A DNA stretch of 64,000 nucleotides from contig JAKSXM010000237.1 in NCBI GenBank assembly GCA_022575985.1, positions 948,501 to 1,012,500 of the forward strand, given 5' to 3'. Positions 23,294 to 35,538 of the stretch are shown here, in pieces. Position 1 is the stretch's first letter. Each line of letters starts with the position of its first letter. The position numbers and the translations under genes were made by a program. The notes below the pieces were generated by a model, which saw only the letters and a list, made by a program, of their open reading frames with translations, did no database searches and was not told the origin of the DNA. Source of the stretch: Anagrus nilaparvatae (taxonomy: Eukaryota; Arthropoda; Insecta; Hymenoptera; Mymaridae).

Positions 23294-24225
23294 AAGCAGA
23301 CTCAACTGGAACAGTCACGTTACAACTATTGAAAAAAAAGTAAATCGCGTTCTATATACTCTACGATTCATCAGACATTGTACTACAGAAACATTACGTA
23401 CAAGACTGGTACAGGCATTAATTATACCTCATTTTGATTATTGCTCAGTTGTTTACTTGAATGCATGCAATACACTAAAAGCAAGGTTACAAAGACTATG
23501 CAATTCTGGACTGAGGTATATTTATGGCATACGCAAAGACGAGTACATAACCCCTTTTAGACGCAAGTTAGGATGGTTATGCACTGACTCACGCAGGCAT
23601 TACTTTTTGGCCATAATCATTTACAAAATCCTACGGTTACATCAGCCCTTATACTTGAGAGAATCTTTTATCAAGTATACTCCTAAAGAAAATGCAAGGG
23701 GTGGTTTGCGCTCAAAGGAAATCACCATACCTAACACGAAAAACTGTGGTACTAACACCTTTCGGTACAAAGGGGCCAGGCTTTGGAACTTCCTACCAGC
23801 AGAAATTAGGTTTCTTCCATCTCTTAATTCATTTAAAGCTGCTGTATATAAATATCTTTTTACACTTGATCCTTAACATTAGTCTAAGAATGTCTTGTCA
23901 CTTCTCGTTGCAGGACAAATTCCTATTATTCTATTTTATTTTAAAGCATTTTATCAATATAAGACTGACTTTACCATGCATATGCAATTAAATCGACTGT
24001 GATACTTATAGTATACTATTAAATCATATTTAGAACATAAGCATTTAGTATCTAATTTACTTTATTTTAATTTATTATTCAAAATTTTAAATGTTATTAC
24101 GTATATTTTATACTTATTAAAAATTATTTATGTTGATTATCTATTATTTACTATATGATGTATATTTTATGACTGTATTTTTGTTCAATTGCAAAATAAA
24201 GAATATTTACATTTACATTTACATT
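23294..24225 (+). mobile_element. 5'-truncated LINE copy
   Basis: Flanked by a TAATT duplication (23289-23293 and 24226-24230) that splits the left end of the hairpin-ended element. It carries only the C-terminal part of ORF2, a 3' UTR with GCAAAATAAA, and an ATTTAC-type tail (24206-24225). It is related to the LINE at 52764-57648 but its tail is a different short repeat. Confidence 0.75.
23298..23876 (+). pseudogene. LINE ORF2 C-terminal fragment
   Basis: The frame is open from the insertion edge and reads NWNSHVTTIEKKVNRVLYTL, then LRTRLVQALIIPHFDYCSVV, then the segment beginning LQRLCNSGLRYIYGIRK and ending LNSFKAAVYKYLF. This matches block by block the end of the RT protein at 56408-57292 (VTKKVNRVLYGL, MPQLDYCSVIY, LQRLSNTSIRYIFGLKRQ, FTQFKKSIKSYLFSLD). 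The region is the post-palm/thumb and C-terminal part. The catalytic YADD lies in the missing 5' portion. The frame has no internal stop, which suggests a fairly recent insertion. Confidence 0.8.
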
Positions 24226-24359
24226 TAATTGGCACTATGGTTCCTCATTAGCAATAACAAAATGTTGTCAATATTCTATTTTATCTAATAAAAAATTAAA
24301 ATATTAGAATAATTGTGCCAAATATTCTAAATTGAATAAAGAAAGTGGATAAACTTTCC

Positions 24360-26250
24360 CCTGATACCCAAAAAATTTTCAAAACTCATAATTCCAGGTA
24401 TTAATACTTTCAGAGAAATAAAATTGGCACTACGTCAATAAAAAGATAATATTTTTTTAACTTTTTAATGTAAAAAATTTTGAAAAAAAAAAATTCGAAA
24501 AATTACTTATCAGATGGAGAGATCCTTTAAAAACGATAATTCTAGATATTCGTACTTTTATAGGAAGAAATTAAGTATTGCGTCCTAAAATAAAAAAAAT
24601 TGTTAAATTATTGTTTTTTTCTAATTTTTTTATGTAAAAAATTTTAAAAGAAAATTTTTAAAAAAAATTAGGTATCAGATTGTTGATATCCAGTTAAAAA
24701 GATAATTCTACATATTATTACTTTCATGGAAAAAAATGAGGTACTGCGTCCAAAAAGAAAAAAAAGTATGCTATTTTTTTAATTATTTTATGTAAAAAAT
24801 TAAAAAAAAAAAAAATTTCGAAAAATTATGTATCAGATGGAGAAATCCTTTACAAACGATAATTCTAGATATTCGTACTTTCATAGGAAAAAATTAAGTA
24901 ATATGTCCTAAAATAAAAAAAATTTCGGCGGTTTTTGTATTTTTTGGCAACAAAAATTTTGAGAAAAAAATTTTGAAAAAATTAAGTATCAGGTCCAAAA
25001 AATTACTATAAATGATATTTCTAAAACTAGTACTTCCACAGAAATAAATTAAGTACTGCGTCCATAAAGAAAAAAAAAATTGGTATTTTTTGTATTTTTT
25101 GGTGAAAAAAATTTTGAGAAAAAAATTTTCAATAAATAAATTAAAAGATTCGAGATATCGAGTAAAAACGATACTTCTAGATATCAGTACTTTCATGGAA
25201 AAAAATGAGGTACTACGTCCAAAAAGTAAAAAAATTATAGAATTTTTTTAATTATTTTATGTAAGAAATTTTTAAAAAAAAATTTCGAAAAATTATGTAT
25301 CAGATGGAGAAATCCTTTACAAACAATAATTCTAGATATTCGTACTTTCATAGGAAAAAATTAAGTATTACGTCCTAAAATAAAAAAAATTTTGGCGTTT
25401 TTTGTATTTTTTGGCGACAAAAATTTTGACAAAAAAATTTAAAAAAAATTAAGTATTAGGTCCAAAAAATTACAATAAACGATATTTCTAAAACTAGTAC
25501 TTCCATGGAAATAAATTAGGTACTACGTCCAAAAAGAAAAAAAAAATTGGTATTTTTTGTATTTTTTTCTGAAAAAAATTTTAGGAAAAAAATTTTCAGA
25601 AAATTAAGTATCCGATTTGAGATATCATGTGAAAACCATACTTTCAAATACTAGTACTTTCATGGGAATAAATGAGGTATTACATCCAAATTAAAAAAAA
25701 AAAAAAGCAGTTTGAGATTTTTTGATAAAAAAATGTTTGGAAAAGAAAATTAGGTCTTAATTCGATAATGGTTTTGAAATATCACTAGTTAAAATATTTT
25801 CAGATATTAGTACTTTCATAGAATTAAATGAGGTATTACACCAAAAAAAAAAAAATATTGCAGTTTTTTTTATTTTTCTTTTTTTTTAATTTTGACAAAA
25901 AAAAATTTTGAAAAAATTAAGTATCAGATCCAAAAAATTACAATAAACAAGGTTCTTAAAACTAGTACTTCCATGGAAATAAATTAGGTACTACGTCCAA
26001 AAGGAAAAAAAAAATTGGTATTTTTTGTATTTTTTTGTGAAAAAAATTTTAGAAAAAAAAATTTCAGAAAATTAAGTATCCGATTCGAGATATCATGTGA
26101 AAACCATACTTTCAAATATAAGTACTTTCATGGAAATAAATGAGGTATTACATCCAAATTAAAAAAAAAAAAAAGTACCTCGAGCTTTTTTAGTGAAAAA
26201 ATTTTTGAAAAAAAAATTAGGTCTTAATTTCATAATGTTTATGAAATATC
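24360..26250 (+). repeat. Imperfect tandem repeats of the hairpin-ended element
   Basis: Units of about 150-190 bp share GAGATATC(A/G)AG, AGTACTTTCATGGAA, ACTACGTCCAAAAAG and long A and T runs. The same units form the arms of 6679-10532 and pieces at 59270-59350 and 60985-61220. Confidence 0.8.
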
Positions 26251-26407
26251 AGCGATTACATGTACGTACGTACACACATACATACACACATGCAGACTTT
26301 TTTTAAAAACCGGTTTTTTAGCTTCCTGAGGTCTCAAAACGTGCTTATATACCAAAAAATCAAAAAAAAAATTTTGACTGATCACAATGGTTCCTCTATG
26401 AGGAACC

Positions 26408-27560
26408 AAAATTTCAATGCTATCATTGCATAAAAATATTTGAAATTACAAAAATATTTCAATGCAATCATTGCATAAAAATATTTGAAATTCCAACTTT
26501 TCTATAAAACAGGAGACTATTAGAAAAAAATTTAAAATGGCGTATAGTTTCTGCTAAAGTCAATAAAAAAATTTCAATGTTATCATTGCATAAAAAAATT
26601 TTAAAATTCAATTTTTATATAAAACAAGACACTATTATAAAAAAAATTTTAAATGAAATATAGTTTCTGCTAAAGTCAATAAAAAAATTTCTTTGCTATC
26701 ATTGCATAAAAATTTTTGAGATTACAAAAATATTTCAATACAATCATTGCATAAAAATATTTAAAATTACAACTTTTAAATAAAGCAGGATACTATTAGA
26801 AAAAAATTTTAAATGATGTACAGTTTCAGTTAAAGTCAATAAAAAAATTTCAATACTATCATTGCATAAAAATATTTATAATTACAACTTTTGTATAAAA
26901 CAGGAGACTATTAGAAAAAAAATTTAAATGATGTACAGTTTCAGCTAAAATCAAAAAAAAAAAATATAAATGCTATCATTGCATAAAAATATTTGAAATT
27001 CCAACTTTCATATAAAAGAGGACACTATTCCAAAAATATATAGAATAGCGTATAGTTTCTGCTATAATACACCTGACAATATATATTAAAATTTTTAGAT
27101 GTTTTTCAAATTGTGGACAATCAATAAGAGTTTATCTTCTTAAGTTGTTAACGAAAAAAATTATAAAGAGGGGTATAATTTCTGTTTTCTGTTAAATTCA
27201 ATACTAATATTTCAATGCTATCATTGCAGAAAAATATTTGAAATTACAAGATTTCTATAAAACAGGACAATACTTAAAAACATTTAATTTGGGTATTTAT
27301 TGCTAAATTCAATACTTCAAATAATAACATTTCAGTGCTATCATTGCATAAAAATATTTGAGATTACAAGATTTCTATAAAACCGGACAATATTCGAATA
27401 CATTTAAGTTGAGTATATTTTTCTAAATTCAAGACTAATAATTTAATGCTAATATTGCATAAAAACAATTGGAATTATAACATTTCTATAAAACAGGATT
27501 GTTTTAGAAAAAAAAATTAAAGTTAAGTATAGTTTCTGCTAAATTCAATACTATTATTTC
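26408..27560 (+). repeat. 115 bp satellite array, continued
   Basis: About ten more units of the satellite seen at 20885-23276, with more divergence towards 27100-27560, where the spacing and TCATTGCAT box persist but the flanks drift. Confidence 0.85.
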
Positions 27561-28485
27561 AATGAATAAACCCAATAACTCAATAAATCGGACTCTAAGT
27601 CTTTTTTTTGATATTTCTTTTTAATGAATACATTAAATAAAAAAAAAAAAAAAAAAGCGGCTTTAGAAATTTAATAAAAACAATTCCAATTTTGTTTAAA
27701 ATTTAAAAAAAGGCTATTGCAGGATAATCATAGTGATTTGGCCCCCATCCCCAATTGCAAAAAAATTATTTGTATCCGAAAAGTATAATAAAAACTAGCC
27801 GATCGACGTTGGAATTATCTTCCTAACCCATATTAGGCTCTCTTAAACCTTAAAAAACCTTAAAAATCGTGTTTTTTGTGTTTTTTTTTTGTTTCTCCAC
27901 ACAGTGTTGAGTTATTAACCTGAGAATAGCATAGAAAAAAAGGGCACAGAATGTATTTTCAACCTTCATTGGTTTTAGACCCTTTTGACTATTTTAAGAT
28001 CTCGAAAATTTATTTTTTATTTTCGAAAAACGGTTTTTTGAGCATAAAAAAAAGTAGCCAGCATTTAATTTCTTCAAATTGACCTAAAAAGTATATTTTA
28101 CTGATATAAGTCTTGTACTGGATGGGGAGCTCATCTCCACACCTTCAAAACTCAAAAAATGCGTTTTTTTTGTCCCTACACGATTAAAATGCAATATAAT
28201 TGCGAAAATTCGTTTTGGAACCTCCCTTAATGTTTTTGAGCATCTATTTTTTAGTTATAACTAAATTATATTTCAATAATTATTATTTTTAGACCCTTAT
28301 GAACACTTAAGACCACCTTAAGAGCTTAAAAATTGATTTTACATTTTCGAAAAATCAGTTTTTTTGAAATTAAAAAATTATACCTGCCTGTAATTCTTTC
28401 AAATTGGACTAATAAGTCAAATAAAATATCTTTTTAACAATATCAGTCTTGTCCTGGAAGGGGAGCTCATCCCCATTAGGCGATA
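27561..28485. other. Diverged repeat region, no gene
   Basis: The first 100 bp (TTTTTGATATTTCTTTTTAATGA) match the edge of the central array in the foldback element at 61490-64000. The rest shows weak direct repetition (TAGACCCTT, TTTTCGAAAAA) but no coding frame. Confidence 0.45.
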
Positions 28486-28620
28486 TCTCAAAAATATCTC
28501 AAAAACTACGATAGCTGAACAGAAAATTTATAGCCTATGTCACCCGCATACTTTTTTTCTTCATTTTGACACTGGTTTCATGCCAAACGGTTCGGCGGTT
28601 CTTGGGTGATTAGGGTACAC

Positions 28621-28651
<31 letters not shown>

Positions 28652-29050
28652 AACAAATAAATTTTAAAATATAAATAGTATTAAGATATACATATAAATT
28701 TTTATACCAACTTCGAAAATATTTGATAATATTTTAAAGATACCTTCGTTTTGATTAAAAGTTTCAGAGAATACGTAAAAATTGGTGCTAAATCGAATAC
28801 TGCAAAGTGCTATAGAAAAATTTTTCGATAGTCTCGAGATATTTCAATTTTTGTTAATAATTAAAACAAATTTTATCAAGTTCAAAAATAATAAAAATTA
28901 AATATCTCAAAAACTACGATAGCTGAGCAAAAAATTTTCATGCAAAAAAAAGTTTCATACCAAATGGTTCGGTGGTTCTTGAGTCATTAGGGCACAGACA
29001 AACAGACAGACAAATAAATTTTTATATTAAGATATACAACATATAGATGG
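28486..29050 (+). repeat. Dispersed repeat, two tandem copies with CAGA tracts
   Basis: Two copies of a segment with ATCTCAAAAACTACGATAGC, GGTTCGGCGGTTCTTG, then a CAGA microsatellite (28618-28650; shorter at 28995-29015) and AAATATA...TATTAAGATATA. Related segments recur at 29450-29660, 30340-30415, 31330-31760 and 51730-51800. This looks like one end of an unidentified transposon. No protein is visible. Confidence 0.6.
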
Positions 29051-29139
29051 TTCTATAATTGACTGAATCAAGTAATACCAATTGCGCCATTAAAATTTTA
29101 TACGTAAAATTTTATGTATTAAATTATAAAATTATTAAT

Positions 29140-29168
29140 ATTTTTTTTTTTTTTTTTTTTTTTTTTTC
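29140..29168. repeat. Poly(T) run
   Basis: A run of T of nearly 30 bases ends just before the GC-rich repeat end. Confidence 0.8.
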
Positions 29169-29184
29169 TATCATATATTATTAC

Positions 29185-29460
29185 TAGCTGCCTCCGGCAC
29201 GCTTTGCTCGCCTCGGCAACCGCCATGGGGGCCACGCCCCCCTGGACCCCTGCAACTTGATTTTTTCAAAGATATGTTGTTTTAGGTTACTCAATATTTT
29301 GTAAAATAATCTTTTTTTACCCGAAGTAATATCTAAAATTTACTGAATCATAAAAATTTCGGGCTTATTAACCCAGACGGTTAATTAGTGAACAGCAGTA
29401 CAAAGCTTCGCCACCATTCCATAGAATCCACAAGCAAATGAATAAAAATTTAGGAGAATA
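29185..29460 (+). repeat. GC-rich end of a dispersed repeat
   Basis: The block CTAGCTGCCTCCGGCACGC, GGGGGCCACGCCCCCCTGG, then AAGATATGTTGTTTTAG recurs at 31785-31990 (TCGCTTCGCTCGCCTCGG, GGGGGCTGCGCCCCCCTGG). A shorter relative is at 51515-51560 (GGGGGCTTCGCCCC). The GGGGGC(N)GCCCCC hairpin and repeated layout indicate one family. Superfamily unknown. Confidence 0.6.
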
Positions 29461-29639
29461 CGTAAAAATTGGTGCCGAATCGAATAGTACAAACTTGTAA
29501 CAATAAAATTTGTCAATAGTCTCGAGAAATTTTAATTTTTTTAAAAATTTTTAAAAATTTTATCAATTTTAAAAATACTAAAAATTAAATATCTCAAAAA
29601 CTACGATATCTGAGCAGAAAATCTATAGCCTTTGTCACC

Positions 29640-30270
29640 CGCGGACTTTTTAACATGGAACATGTTTATAGGGAGGGGGTACTTCGGAATTTGAAAATTA
29701 AGAGGGGGGTCAAATTTGTCCCAATTAAGGGGGGGGGGGGTCAAATATGTCCCGTTTAAGGGGGGTAGTCAAATTTGTCCCATTTAAGGGGGGGGGGTTA
29801 TATATGTCCCATTTAAGGGGGGTAGTCAAATTTGTCCCATTTAAGGGGGGTAGTCAAATTTGTCCCATTTAAGGGGGGGGGGTCAAATTTGTCCCATTTA
29901 AGGGGGGGGGGGTCAAATTTGTCCCATTAAAGGGGGGTATTCAAATTTGTCCCATTTAAGGGGGGGGGGGTCAAATATGTCCCATTTAAGGGGGAGGGTC
30001 AAATTTGTCCCATTTAAGGGGGGGGGGGATCAAATGGGACTTGGAATAATTTCAATTTTGGGACTTAGAATAATTTGGGTTTAGGGACTTAGGGAAAATT
30101 TTTTTGATTTAGGGACCTAGAATAAGACGCGTTTAGGAAATCATAATAGTTTGGGTTTAGAATCTTAACATTTAGTAAAGGTGATAATTACAAATTATAT
30201 AAATAGGAAATTGTATTTTTTTTTGTGTGTCTATGCTGTAAGATTACAGATGTAAATGTAAGTAAACATG
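29640..30270 (+). mobile_element. G-tract minisatellite element
   Basis: Bounded by CATGGAACATGTTTA (29653) and its complement ending CATGTTCCATG (about 30268). It contains about thirteen units of 28-31 bp (GTCAAATTTGTCCC, ATTTAAGGGGGGGG; 29690-30040), then GACTTAGAATAATTTGGG repeats. A relative lies inverted at 46316-46646. The strand with six to eleven consecutive G per unit could form G-quadruplexes. No coding capacity. Confidence 0.6.
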
Positions 30271-30419
30271 TTCCATGCATTTTGGTTGTGTGTACACAAA
30301 CCGGTTATAAGTTTTTTTCTTCATTTTGACACCGGTTTCATGAGGAGACAGGCAGACAGACAAAAAATAAATTTTCAAATATATATAATATTAAGATATT
30401 AAGATATAGGATTAGTCTT

Positions 30420-30930
30420 AAACTGTTATAATTTTCGAAATATTATTGTAACTTTTGAGAGATCGAACCGATCGCCTTGAAAATTCAGGTTGATAAGTAA
30501 AAAATATACCCAAATTGAATGAAATTCTTTTTGATAAAAAAAATTTTTCCTCGGTTTTCAGTTTTTTTTAATGAAAAATTATTGTAACTTTTGATGGATT
30601 AAACCGATTGCCTTGAAATTTTAGGTGGATACGTAAAAAATAAACCCGAATCGAATGAAATTCTTTTTGATAAGAAAATTTTTCCATTATTATAGTTATC
30701 ATTTTTCTTGGTCTTTCTTAAAAATTAGATAAAAATTTTTTTCTTAGAAATTTAGTTTTTTAACATAAAAATTTTTTGTCATTATCAATCGAAATAAAAC
30801 CTAGCCTATGTTTTGACCCGTAACTTTTTCCGTGTTTTGCCGTAAACCCGATTTCAGTAGCTTTTATCTTGTTCTCGTTAATCGTGTTCGGACAAACATA
30901 CATAATTAAAGACTTATATATATATATAGG
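30420..30930 (+). repeat. Dispersed repeat with two internal copies
   Basis: A segment reading ATTGTAACTTTTGA, GATCGAACCGAT, CCTTGAAAATT, ATTCTTTTTGATAA occurs at 30430 and again at 30575. A third copy is at 32140-32290. The following part (TAGCTTTTATCTTGTTCTCG) recurs at 32430. Part of the unidentified family with CAGA tracts. Confidence 0.6.
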
Positions 30931-31329
30931 ATAATATTTCTTTTTAAGAGTACAAAAATGTCGAATTTTTCTCCAGGATTCTTATTTTTATCGCAAATCG
31001 TCTAATAAATTATTTTTAAAAATCAAACATTTTTTCAACTATATCAAAAAAATTTTTTTATAATTTTGAAGAAACTTCTGTTTTTATTAAAAATTTAACT
31101 AAGTACATATAAATTAGTGGCAAATCAAGTAATACAAATTAAAACACTAAAATTTTATCATATTTTTCAGATATTTCACTTTAATACCAAATTATCAATA
31201 TTTTTTCCAAAAATAGTAAAAGTTTTTTATTTTAACTTTATTTTGACACTGGTTTTATGTAATTTCGTTCAAATCGGTTCGAGGCTTAGGATAAAATACA
31301 TAGACACAAAGACCCAGAAATAAATGATT

Positions 31330-31736
31330 AAAAATACCATTAAAAAAAAAAAAAATGAAGAAAAAAAAATTTTTTACCAGCTTCAAAAATATTTTATAAA
31401 ATTTTAAAGATACCTCCGTTTTGAATAAAAATTTCAGAGAATACGTAAAAATTAGTGCTGAATCGAATACTATGAAGTGCGATACAAAAAATTTTTGATA
31501 GTCTGGAGACATTTCAATTTTTGTTAAAAATTTTAAAAAATCTTATCAAGTTCAAAAATACTAAAAATTAAATATCTGAAAAACTACGATAGCTGAGAAG
31601 AAAATCTATGGCCTATCACCCGCAGACTTTTTTTCTTTATTTTTACACTGGTTTGATGCCAATCGGGTCGGCGGTTCTTGCGTCATTGGGGTACAAACAA
31701 ACACACAAACAAACAAACGAACAAATAAATTTTTAA

Positions 31737-31776
<40 letters not shown>
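31330..31776 (+). repeat. Dispersed repeat copy ending in a (TA)n microsatellite
   Basis: It repeats the 28740-29045 unit (AGAATACGTAAAAATT, GATAGTCTGGAGACATTTC, ACTACGATAGCTGAG), a CAAACAAACAAAC tract, and an uninterrupted TA run at about 31741-31776. Confidence 0.65.
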
Positions 31777-31778
<2 letters not shown>

Positions 31779-31779
31779 G

Positions 31780-32500
31780 CTATTCGCTTCGCTCGCCTCG
31801 GCAACCACCGAGGGGGCTGCGCCCCCCTGGACTCATGCAACTTAATTTCTCCGAAGATATGTTGTTTTAGTTTACTCAATATTTTGTATAATATCCTTTT
31901 ATTTACCCGAAGTGTTATCTAAAATTTACTAAATCATAAAAATTACGGACGTTGGAACCCAGGCGGATAATTAGTGATCAGCGATAAAAAGCTTGACTAC
32001 CCTTCCCTAGGATCCACAAATGTATGAAGTTTCCCTCGTCTACCAATTCTATTGAGCTATTAAAATTTGTCCTTACTTTTCTGTGTTTTATAAAAATTAG
32101 AAATACATATAATATTAGTCCTAAACTTTTATAATTTTTGAAAAATGATTGTAACTTTTAACAGATCGAACCGATTACCTTGAAAATTTAGGCGGATACG
32201 TAAAAAATTTGCCCAAATCGAATGGAATTCTTTTTGGTAAACAAATTTTTCCTCGGTTTTTAATTTTTTTGTTTTTTTTTTCAATTTTATACAAATTTTT
32301 TTCTAGGAAATTCAGTTTTTTCAACATACAAATTTTTTGTCGTTATTAATCGCAACAAAACCTACGCAACAAAGTCTATGTTTTGACCCGTAATTTTCGC
32401 CATCTTTTGCCGTAAACCAGACGTTTGTAGCTTTTATTGTGTTCTCGTTTATCGCGTTGGGACATACATACATAATTAATGATTTATATATAGAATGGGA
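31780..32500 (+). repeat. Second copy of the GC-rich-ended dispersed repeat
   Basis: It contains the GC-rich head (31785-31850), AATTTACTAAATCATAAAAAT, and the ATTGTAACTTTTAACAGATC block. Compare 29185-29460 and 30420-30930, where the same blocks come in the same order but are separated by the G-tract minisatellite. Confidence 0.55.
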
Positions 32501-32743
32501 TTAAGATAAAATATATAAATAATAATTTTTTTTGTCAACACTAAGCGGGTTATAAATGTTATAGGGAATAATTGTGTTCATTATTATCTACCCATTTACT
32601 TAAATGAACTTAAATACAATCTCGTGTCCAGATGTATGTAAAGTCAATCAATTTTAAATTTTTATAACTTGTGTCTAGTTAAATAAACTTTTTTTAAATA
32701 GTTATTTCTATATATAATAGGTATTTTAATTACTCTAATTTAT

Positions 32744-34700
32744 AAAACAGTGAGGAAAGATATAACTGACGAAGAAAGGAGGTTGGTATCCGAAGCTATT
32801 TCAAAGGCAGAAACCTTAGGAGAAAAATTATAAATAGAGCCTCGCACTCAGCATAATACTAATCAGATAGATGATGATGGAGAAGAACGAGAAAGAAAAC
32901 GCTCGAAAGAAGTTGAAATTAGAAAATAGTAGATTAGAAAAGTTAGATGTGAAAAATAAATCAAAAGATGAGCTACTGGAAGTGATTAGTTGTAAAACTT
33001 CATCATCTATCATAGATAAAACGTTACCTATATTTAAAAGTATTGAAAATATGAAGTTAAATTTAAAATCTTATTATTCAAATAAAAATTCGAATAATTT
33101 AAATATTGTAGATGAGAAAGTAAATGAGAAAGTAAAAATGATAGTACATAGGTCTTAAGAAGCAGCATAAAGATAAGTTGAAGAGCAATGCTAACAAATA
33201 CGACATCATTCATAATTTCGTTAAAGGCGTTGAAGAGCAAGTAGATTGAAAATTGGCCAAAATTGAACAGAATTTTGCTAAATTTAAAAACTTAGACAGT
33301 TTAACTGATACACTTAAAACAGCATTAGATGTTGTTGAAGAGTATAGACGTGAGGTAAGGAAAGATAATAAGTTTAATAATAATTGTAGTAATTTATTTA
33401 GTTCTACAATGGTGTCAGAATCTGTAAACCTACTAGACAGAGATGATATTAAAACTATAATAGCTAATGAAGTTAAAAGAATAGAACTGACTGCAAAAAG
33501 TATAAACAATGACAGTTCTAAAGATGAGTCAATTCTTAATGCATTAAAAGACGTATTCAAAACTAGTATACCTTCTCGGGATAACATCTGACGACGTGAC
33601 TATAAACTAACTTACAAGACGAGATTTGATCACTCCTTATCTTATTTAACTCTAAATTGAGATCCAAGGATCTGTTACAGGTTATGAATCCTAAATTTAA
33701 AGACAATGACAAATTAGATGAGAAAAATAAAGAAAGTCTCAAATATAAAGTAAGAGATATCTTAATAAATCGAATAGAACAGAGTTATCATCCTAAAATC
33801 ATACAATTGTCAGACCCGGTTGAAATTTTAGAAAATATTAAAGAAATTAAACGTTTTGAACATAATTTGACTACAGTCAATCATAGAAAACAGCTTTTTT
33901 AGCGTAAGTTTCATCCTAACAAAGTAAAAGCTTTGGAATTCCGGGACAGATTTGATGAAATAGTTAGAAACTATAATAATATACCTAACGTGACTAAATT
34001 GACTAAATTGACAAAACAAGAAGTTAGAGATTGTTTTTATAATGCCATCAAAAAAGGGGTAGAATAGGTTCAACACGTAGACTTCTTAAGTTACAACTCT
34101 ACGGGTAAAAACTTAAGTTATGATGAATTAAAAAGATTTATAATACAGTTAGAAACGTCCAAATCCAAAGTTGGGCATTCAAATGCTGCTGAAACAGTGA
34201 CTGGATCTAGTAATACCAAGGTCTTAGAAACAAAACCTGTGTACAATCCAAACGTTAGATGTTATCACTGTGACTGAAAAGGTCATTTAGAAGTGAACTT
34301 TGATACACAATGAAGACTAGACAGGTTGTGCTATAAATGTCGTCAAATTGTCAAAGATCACGTAGCAGCCAATTGTCCATATGAAGATGAACAAGATAAT
34401 TATGATAATAATAATATTAGACGCGGCAATAATAGTTATAAAAATAGAGGTGGTGGTTATAAAAAAAAACTAGATAATGATAATAAAAATGACTCTATAT
34501 CTAAACTTCCCAAGTTTAATAATAATAGACGAGGTAGAGGGCGATTCAGAGGTAGAGGGAAAGGTAGAGGTGGTGATTACAATAACAATTATAATAATCA
34601 AGATAAGAAGAAAACAGATAAATCAGGTAAATCTTTAAATATATTTAACACTGATTTAATTAGAAGCGATAATATAACCAAAATAACCCCATTAATTTAA
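32744..34700 (+). pseudogene. Copia gag, broken
   Basis: Gag-like coding is spread over several frames: 32744-32830, 32871-33158, 33253-33591, 33657-33902, then 33904-34325 with stops near 34066 and 34275, then 34326-34700. It is Lys/Asn/Glu rich and largely helical by composition. Near the end a first knuckle (CYHCD, then a stop, then KGHLE) and a second (CYKCRQIV, then HVAANC) mark the nucleocapsid. An Arg/Gly/Asn-rich tail (RRGRGRFRGRGKGRGG) suits RNA binding. At least six frame breaks. Confidence 0.7.
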
Positions 34701-34702
34701 AT

Positions 34703-35083
34703 AATAGTAAACTGTTAGCTAAATTTTTAGCGGATTCCGGGGCTACTGAACATTTAACTAATTCAAAGTTAATTTATAGAACATTAGACAAGTCGTATAG
34801 AAATGTTATTAAATGTGCTAATAAAGACAAGACCGCGAATTTTATATCAGAGGGAGTAGCTGATATTGAAATAATTAATAATGATAACAATATATTGTTA
34901 AATAATGTAATTTGCGCTGAAGGTTTATCAGAAAACTTACTTTCACTTAGAAAATTTGTTGATAAAGGATTAGCGATATACTTAGACAAAGAAAAAATTG
35001 ATATTTTTGACATGATTTCTAAAAAGTTATTTATTTCTGGTATATATATGAAAAAACTTATTGGTAAATTAAATTTGAAATAA
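34703..35083 (+). pseudogene. Copia aspartic protease
   Basis: The frame reads LLAKFLADSGATEHLTNS. DSGAT is the catalytic D-S/T-G motif of copia-type proteases (Asp codon at 34733). Later come GLSENLLSLRKFVDKG and a conserved L-x-I-Y. It is followed by a stop and the solo LTR insertion. It is in a different frame from the gag end, so gag-pol is broken just upstream. Confidence 0.75.
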
Positions 35084-35186
35084 ACAAATTAGACGAGAAC
35101 TATAATCCCAGCAAAAATTATATTAATAATAAAATAGCATATTTAACGACGAGAATCAAAAACATGTATGACAGTTCAAACATAAT

Positions 35187-35448
35187 TGTTATGTATTATA
35201 ATCTCTGTATTTATTCTGTATTTTTTTAATTTGATTAACGCTGACATAGGCGCGTACTTTCTATTCTCTTTCTCTCTCTAGGAGAATACTTCTACTTACA
35301 TTCATTCTTTGCATTCGGTAGTCAGTCTGTCGGAAGTCAAGTCTATACACGCGTCTATCTAAATGTATAAATATCATTAATTAAATGTATATTATTTTAT
35401 TATTATATAATCTGTGTAATAATTATTATTTATAACCCATATATAACA
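35187..35448. mobile_element. Solo LTR nested in the Copia element
   Basis: The 262 bp sequence begins TGTTATGTATTATAATC and ends CCCATATATAACA (TG...CA ends, short inverted TGTTAT/ATAACA). It is flanked by the 5 bp duplication ATAAT (35182-35186 and 35449-35453). No internal region exists, so it arose by LTR-LTR recombination. Copia-like LTRs are of this length and terminus. The source family is unknown. Confidence 0.85.
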
Positions 35449-35538
35449 ATAATAAAGAAAAACTTAGATGAGAGGTTAGATCATAATGAAAGGAATGAAC
35501 TTTCAATAACTGATAAAATATTTGATGAGGATATTGAT

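Larger units (their letters stand above)
23277..26407 (+). mobile_element. Hairpin-ended element inserted in the 115 bp satellite
   Basis: It starts TACCCTGCCAAG and ends GGTTCCTCTATGAGGAACC (26389-26407). Joining the flanks (GTCAATAAAAA to AAATTTCAATGC) restores a satellite unit without any extra bases, so there is no visible target duplication beyond a shared A run. The interior has 150-190 bp imperfect repeats (24360-26250), a CA/TA-rich tract (26255-26295), and a later LINE insertion at 23294-24225. This is the cleanest definition of the family in the window. Confidence 0.7.

Noticed and set aside
26255..26295. CA-rich tract as an independent microsatellite insertion
   Set aside because: The same tract precedes the terminal hairpin at 7715-7755, so it is a regular part of the hairpin-ended element.
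20885..27560. Regularly spaced repeats suggesting a CRISPR array
   Set aside because: The unit is a 115 bp diverged satellite without short constant repeats and unique spacers, and the sequence is eukaryotic.
32557..32740. Copia 5' LTR
   Set aside because: A TGTTA start is present, but with the 3' end lost there is no second copy to define the LTR. It is kept only as part of the element.
32828..34076. Minus-strand ORFs within the Copia gag
   Set aside because: Antisense shadows of the Lys/Asn/Ser-rich gag.
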